Shown here: one piece after another, positions 58,346 to 64,000 of the stretch
How positions within the stretch are numbered: the stretch's first letter is position 1
Layout of the letters: every line of letters starts with the position of its first letter
Assembly (NCBI RefSeq): GCF_036785885.1
Contig: NC_092312.1
Location: forward strand, 10,372,001-10,436,000
Reading direction: 5' to 3'
DNA length: 64,000 nucleotides
Source: Coffea arabica
Lineage: Eukaryota; Streptophyta; Magnoliopsida; Gentianales; Rubiaceae
Made by a program: the position numbers and the translations under genes
The notes under the pieces: generated by a model
The model's database searches: none
The model's input: only the letters and a program-made list of their open reading frames with translations
What the model was told of the DNA's origin: nothing

Positions 58346-60929
58346 TCCTTATACTATATAAGAACGAGTTTAAGACTAGATTTCAACCGCAGGGGTGAGG
58401 CTATTTTGGAAATGTGAGAGTGTTTGAAGAGTAATTGGAACATTGAGTACAAGTCATTATAACTTTAATTTCACTATAATTACTTATATAACCTTTCAGA
58501 CATTTAAGGTTAGGGGTAGGTTTGGTATGTTACAATATTTGGTGTCAAATTGAGTATCAAGTACAACTGAATAAAGCTTGTATTTTGATAGAATTACATA
58601 AAAGTCCTTTTAATCATTTATTATACTAACATCCAAGCTCTCCAATTTCCTGAAATATTTCTCATCCGTTAAGGAATTAATTGGATGTTTATATAATTGG
58701 ATTTTAATTACAATTAATTAACTTAATTATTATCTGAACAATCATTATCATATTTATGTCCCCATGTTTTTTTTTTCGACTCAAAGTAATTGATTTTTGC
58801 GGAATGAAATAAACCTAATCCCAGAGTTAATACCAAAAGCCGGCAACTCTTGGCACAACCCCAGGGACTTATCTACCCAACTAACCCAACCCCCCGACCC
58901 GATGTGGGATAAGCTACTCTAGGTGTTCCCAACCTAAGCTAAGAACCCCGGCACATGAACTAACCATGCTAATCCTAACGAGCAGTTTGTCTTTTTTCGA
59001 CTCAAAGTAATTGACTTTTGCCGAATGAAATAAACCTAATCCCAGAATTAATACCAAAAGCCGGCAACTCTTGGCACAACCCCAAGGACTTATCTACCCA
59101 ACTAACCCAACCTCCCGACCCGATGTGGGATAAGCTACTCTTGGTGTTCCCAGTCCCCATGTTTAGCCGATACCCTTTCTTCTTTTTCGGTTTCACCTCT
59201 TTGATTTTATTATGACTATTAAATATTTGGTGGAATGCATAAATTTTCCTTTAAATTGAGGTGAGTTCTTTAGGTTTGTCTTCTTAGATTGTAGTTTTTT
59301 TTCCCTGATGATTGGTTTATTCAATAACTCCATATAGTTTGCCTTTTGATACTTCTAATTTAAAAAACTGACTAATTGTATTGTTTTTCTCAGTAGATTC
59401 CAGAGATTCTGTCTTTGGTCAAAATACAATTTGAGATAATGTTGTCACTTTCTAAAATAATCAAAAAAGCAATTTTATCATCTTCTCCTCCTCAACCAAG
59501 GTATTATTTCTTTATTTAAGACAAATAACCTTATTTCTCATGAACTTTCTCCTATTATTCTTGACTCCAGGAATTTGTTGACTACATTCCAGCAATTATG
59601 GTTCAAGTAGTTATTTTTTCATGTAATATGATTTGGAATTCAGCTTGTGTTTATTTTAATTGGGAATTTTATGATTGTAAAATTTATTAACTTAGAATTT
59701 TGTATTTCATTGAAACTAAAAAAGAAAATTAATCATGCTACATAATACTAAGATGTCATTTGCACTCTATTTGCTTTCCATGTTATGATCTCGTTCTTGT
59801 ATTATACTGTTTATATAGTTTGAAATACAAAAATTTTACTTTTGTGCTATGTAAAAGAATTTGTAGTGGAACTTGATGAGTTTAAATACTTTACCTACAA
59901 CGCCATTTTGATTGCATTGTATTAATTCATTTACTCATAATTGTATGTTGTACAATGATAAATAATGTTTCTTGATTTGATTGAAACAACCATTATTCAT
60001 AATTCAAACGAGTCAATTAAGTAAAGATGTTATATTGGATACTTAAACAAGTAAACATTGAAAAATATTATTAAGCAGTTTCTACCTATAGTTTGCAATT
60101 CGAATTCATATGAGGAGTTTCTTCTGATTTTACTTGCCATTTTCTACAATTTCAAATTTAGAAAATATTATTTGCACCAATTTTTTATAATCAAGATAGT
60201 TTCAATTCAAATTTTTAACAATTATGCAGATTTGAACTTATTTATGAGATTATAAAGAAATGCCCCTAGTAAAAAACATCAAATCTGAATAGTTTTTACA
60301 AAACTTTGAAAAAGACCACTTAAGTTTCTTATCTATCTATCATTTTTGGGCATTATTATCTCTGTAAGAAACATGTGATTAAGTCGTATTATACCCACTA
60401 AATTATATAAATAGTTAGTAAAAAATAAAATTATTTTAGATTAGATTGGACGCAAAGTGATTGATGGATAAACTTGACTTGATAATTCAGGTTGAGCTTA
60501 AGTCAAGAGAGAAATCAGAAGCATTGCCTGAGAGATCTTTCACGAACATATATAGATTCGAGAGATGAAGGGTCCAATTGATACTTTAAAATGTTTTATC
60601 ATCTTGGATAAGTTTTAGAAGAGATCTTTGAATACTTTTCAATTGCACTTCAAACATTCTTATATTTTCAAACTACTCTTATCTTTACGGTTGAAATTCA
60701 AATATAACCTTTGATCACAACGGATTCTTATATAGTATAACAATAAGGATGTCTTATTGCACATTATTTGTATTAACTCACTATGTAACTTATGATTTTT
60801 CTATTAAAATCACATGATAAAATCATCATACTTTAGTTCTTATACTACAAAATATTAAACAATAATTATTAATTATCTGGAATCACAAGCACCTAATTCC
60901 CGCCCGTCGCGCGGGCTATTTCTCCCTAG
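58346..60929 (+). mobile_element. Probable non-autonomous Helitron
   Basis: The left end is A|TCCTTATACTATATAAG, the TC-start with ATACTATAT-type sequence common in plant Helitrons. The right end has a GC hairpin GCCCG-TCGCG-CGGGC (60902-60916), then nine bases and CTAG|T. These fit the Helitron rules: TC start, hairpin shortly before a CTRR end, and insertion between A and T. No target duplication is expected. There is no Rep/helicase coding, so it would be non-autonomous (2.58 kb). A near-inverted copy of the left end lies at about 60725-60750. The pairing of both ends is inference. Confidence 0.65.
58770..59152 (-). mobile_element. Dimeric SINE-like retroposon with 12-bp target duplication, nested in the Helitron
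   Basis: A unit of about 160 bp appears twice in direct orientation (about 58779-58930 and 58997-59150), sharing TAATACCAAAAGCCGGCAAC and CGATGTGGGATAAGCTACTC. A head of about 60 bp lies between the copies. Read on the minus strand, each unit ends GTCG followed by A's, and the outer end is a longer A-tail. The whole is flanked by GTCCCCATGTTT at 58758-58769 and 59153-59164. An A-tail with a 12-bp duplication indicates retroposition of an RNA by LINE machinery. The source family is not recognised. Confidence 0.7.
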
Positions 60930-62456
60930 TACATGTAATAAGTAGCAGTATAGTAATAGAATTACTTGCCTCCCGCTAATTGTTTTTTGTGTAAACGCTA
61001 GGATGGATAGAGCATTACAAGTTATGTATAGGTCAGTTAGGGATCGTAACTTGTAAATAAATAGCAAGTTTTCTTTCATAAGGAAATCATACTATGAATC
61101 ATGATTGAGAATAATATCGTATGATGTATTCTAATATAATTTATTGAAGACGTCATTAATAGGAGATACTTACTAGCTAAATGTCAATTAATCAATCAAA
61201 CTATCAATCAACTTAGAATAAGTCATATGGATCGCATATGTCGCAATTCTAACAGTTTTGAGCATGGTTTGATTTGGAGCTAATTAAATTGCATATATTG
61301 CATGGATTAAATGTTTTGGAGTGAATTAGGACAGAAGAATTACTTCCTAAAATTGAATGAGATCATTTCCAAAATGTAATTGCTTAAATTTTAATTTACA
61401 GACTCATGATCAAAAAGTTTTTCCCCCCTCAAATTATTTAGACTTGTTATAACGTTTGGTCATTTTAAAAAAGACTATGATTTTTTTTTTGCACAATAAT
61501 TTTTATGTTTTCTGTAAAACATTTCTAATTGCCTTTTAAATTAACATATATCAAATTACTACAGTATATTTTTCTAAAAAACTCCTAAAAGTAGCGCTCC
61601 AAACAGGACCCATAAGACAGCATGAAAAGTTTCATCCGAAAGCAGTCTAAAGGAGCCTTTATAATTTGAATGCTACTTGAACTTTAGTTTTAAACTTTAC
61701 CAAATGTTAATGTGACGGGCTGAATTTTAAGGGGAAAGAGATTGCAGGTGGTCCCAGACGTTAACTCTGATTGGCAAAGAATAAGAGAAAAAGTTTAGTC
61801 AAGTCGGGGGCATCTCTCCTAAGAAGTATTTGATTATTTTTGTCCACATTAACTTTTAAATTACTCAATTGGACACCTTAATGAAAAGATAAGGTACTTG
61901 TTACACATATTAGGAATTGATTTTTGAGACGGCTTAATTTGAATTAAAATAGTACTAGAATTTGAACTGTTTTGACCTTGTCCAACTGAAAATTTGTCTG
62001 TTTGGATTGTTATTTTTAGCAGTTTTAGTAAAAAGAAAAATATATATTATCGCGATTTGATGTATACGAGATAAAAAAATAATTAAAAAATATATTCACG
62101 AATAATGTAATGAGATAAAAAAAATAATTAAAAAATATATTCATGAATAACGTAACAATTTTTTTGGGTAGAAAATCACAAACCAAACTATTGTCCAATA
62201 AGAACGGGTCAATTTCTTGAATTGACAACTACAGAATACAATGACCACGAATTTTTTGACACACAACACGATATGGTACTTAAATGAAAGGCAAGAAATA
62301 TTAATAGTGTCTTAAGTTACCTATGAATGATAAAAACAAATTACACCTTTTTTGTGCATTTTCTCTTTGATTTGCCGTTACATTCTTTTTAAGCAACATG
62401 AGATGATTTATACATGAATTGATTGAAAGACCCACACAAAGAGCAAGTAATACAAA
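60930..62456. other. AT-rich spacer
   Basis: No gene is seen. A possible further member of the TGTTTGGATTG MITE family lies at about 61995-62185, where CTGTTTGGATTGTTATTT is loosely matched by CACAAACCAAAC. Confidence 0.45.
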
Positions 62457-62602
62457 GGTTGTGTTTGGATTGTATTTTTCATGATTTTTCATGAAAAAAT
62501 TACTGTAGCGATTTGATGTATGTGAGAAAAAAAAATAATAGAAAAATATGATCATAGAAAACGACGTAATTTTCCGACGAAAAACCGCGACCCAAACAAG
62601 GC
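62457..62602. mobile_element. Short MITE with GGTTGTGTTTGG ends
   Basis: The left end GGTTGTGTTTGGATTGTA pairs with the right end CCCAAACAAGGCC. It contains GCGATTTGATGTATGTGAGA, shared with 61995-62185 and 24571-24700. It abuts the RNase H-like fragment. Confidence 0.6.
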
Positions 62603-62605
62603 CAT

Positions 62606-62809
62606 CGGGAATTGAAATAGCATACTGTGCCAGCTCGTGAGCTACACTATTATATTTCCTAGGAGTCCAAGAAGCTTTCCAGATTGAGAATTACTGAAGA
62701 CCAGTAACAATTTATCATCAATTAGAACTCGAATGCTTGATTGATCACCTTCTTGACACTGGATGGAGTTAAGGATCATTTGAGCATCACCTTCAATGAT
62801 AACGTATTG
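62606..62809 (-). pseudogene. Fragment of an RNase H-like (reverse-transcriptase-associated, RVT_3-type) domain
   Basis: On the minus strand the sequence reads VIIEGDAQMILNSIQ and later, after a change of frame, ASWTPRKYNSVAHELAQYA. The acidic ExDAQ motif and the N-x-VAHELA motif in that order match plant RNase H-like domains of non-LTR elements and their domesticated relatives. About 65 codons remain, and both ends and the frame are broken. It is a dead fragment. Confidence 0.65.
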
Positions 62810-64000
62810 CTTAAAGGTTAATGAACGGGCTTAATATTGCCTATTGCCAGACACAGAGTCGAAACAGAAAAAAATTGTGTGGTGTGACTAAAATTTCAAA
62901 AAGAAAGAACAAAACTTAGTTTGAAGCGGAATGATTGAGTAAAATCCAAATTAAATATGAAGGTTCCGTAGTAAGTAAGATCAAGGCAATCCAAATAGAG
63001 AAAACCATTCCATACGTCCTTCGCAGAAGCATGTTATTTGTCCTCATGCAAATATCCATTTGTCACCAAGAAAGCAAGATTGAAGAGGTTGGCAGTATTA
63101 TTGGCGACTTTGATTGTCGATGGAAGTTACGAACACGCAGCCGGCCAAGAAAGAAAGAAAGAAAGAAGAGCACGCCTCTTCGTTGGGATGGAAAAGGGTT
63201 AGGTAAAGGGTGCTCGTTCTCATTACTAACTACTAGCTTTTTTCACTGCAGGAAGCATTTTTGTGTTGTTATGAATAATATAGTTTACCAACCATATCGA
63301 TTTGGCAGCTCCTTGAGCAATTTATAAATCGTCCATCTTTGCCTTTTGGAATTTTCTAATGTTTGTCGGATCATACCTGAATTGATCCACGTTTTTTTTA
63401 ACATTCTCGAATATGATAATTTTTTTTTTAATGTTTAGGGATATTCTGAGATCATTGCAATCCAATGTAAATTTAAACTTGAGAAAGATCACAATAAAAA
63501 GCATATATTGTGAATTTGAAGGGTTTTCCAGTGTTTGGTAACTGAGGTTTTTGGGTGTTTGTCTAAAACTTTACTGTAGTTTACTGTCGAATTTTTTTAA
63601 AAAAATTTTTGAAATGTGTAAATTTTTGAATATTGTGAAGTGTACGATTTAAAAACTTTGAAAAATTTTTTGAGGTTACTATAACTAAAGTTTTTAAAAA
63701 ATTTATAGTAAATAAACTTGACAAAAAACTTAAGTACCAAACTAAAGCATTAGTGTGGCAGGTCAAGGTCGTGAAAGATTTACTAATGAAATACCCACAT
63801 GAAAACCCATTTACGCCGCAATTTAGACAAAAGCGGAATTGTAGTGTCGGAATCTGAAGTAGAAAGGGTATATTTTAGAAGGTAAACTGACGCCTCCAAG
63901 AAATTCATTAATCTATCCAAACTCGTTTTAATTGTTGATATCATTGGTTGCATTAATCTGGTCGAATTCCACGCAGAATTTTCTGTGTCATTTTAATGGT
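62810..64000. other. AT-rich spacer at the right edge
   Basis: Contains a short (GAAA)n tract near 63150 and a MITE copy at 63533-63746. A 130-codon frame at 62935 starts at a non-ATG codon, runs through the GAAA tract and shows no domain, so no gene is called. Confidence 0.5.
63533..63746. mobile_element. Second copy of the 4381-4602 MITE family
   Basis: It shares the order of internal phrases with 4381-4602 (GGGTGTTTGTCTAAAA, TTTACTGTAGTTTACTGT, then TTTTTGAATATT and CTAAAGTTTTTAAAAAA). Ends are more diverged: AGTGTTTGGTAACT left and AAGTACCAAACT right. Confidence 0.6.

Noticed and set aside
62935-63327. 130-codon open frame on the plus strand
   Set aside because: It begins at a non-ATG codon, includes a GAAA microsatellite translated as K/E/R, and shows no recognisable domain.

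Overview
The window looks like nuclear DNA from a flowering plant, most likely a eudicot. The genes have split exons with GT/AG introns, the encoded families are plant specific, and the AT-rich spacers are full of plant transposon relics. The species cannot be read from the sequence; an asterid is only a weak guess.

The main content is a tandem array of G-type (bulb-type) lectin S-domain receptor-like kinase genes, all on the minus strand. From left to right these are A (1-2769, 3' end outside the window), B (12597-16789), C (19551-23385, with a one-base frameshift), D (25673-30462), E (36728-40800), F (41683-45635) and G (49781-56503). A decayed 3' fragment of a further copy lies at 11934-12325. 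Every gene follows one plan: a large first exon for signal peptide, B-lectin, S-locus glycoprotein, EGF-like and PAN domains; a small transmembrane exon; a juxtamembrane/glycine-loop exon; then kinase exons of exactly 211, 238 and 151 bp where complete; then a terminal exon of about 310 bp ending in the S-receptor-kinase tail. My reconstructed exon joins keep frame in every gene except C, which is off by one base. Exon 2 and 3 sizes group E with F (identical) and put B near C, consistent with local duplication.

One unrelated gene, a secreted type-1 non-specific lipid transfer protein, sits on the plus strand at 10201 with a TATA box about 100 bp upstream.

The spacers and long introns hold mobile DNA. 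They include a TSD-flanked Ty1/copia element with a large internal deletion, a frameshift and a stop (33588-36160). Two hAT-type elements lie at 17160-17866 and, more diverged, at about 30692-32928. Mutator-type elements lie at 5939-6526 and 3931-4318. Several small inverted-repeat elements are present, some in more than one copy. A probable non-autonomous Helitron (58346-60929) carries a dimeric SINE-like insertion with a 12-bp target duplication. A fragment of an RNase H-like domain lies near 62.7 kb.

By family knowledge the kinases are plasma-membrane receptors, often linked to immunity or self/non-self recognition. No ligand or specific role can be read here. I did not find a clearly novel biological system. 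The main interest is how the array has been copied, broken and invaded.
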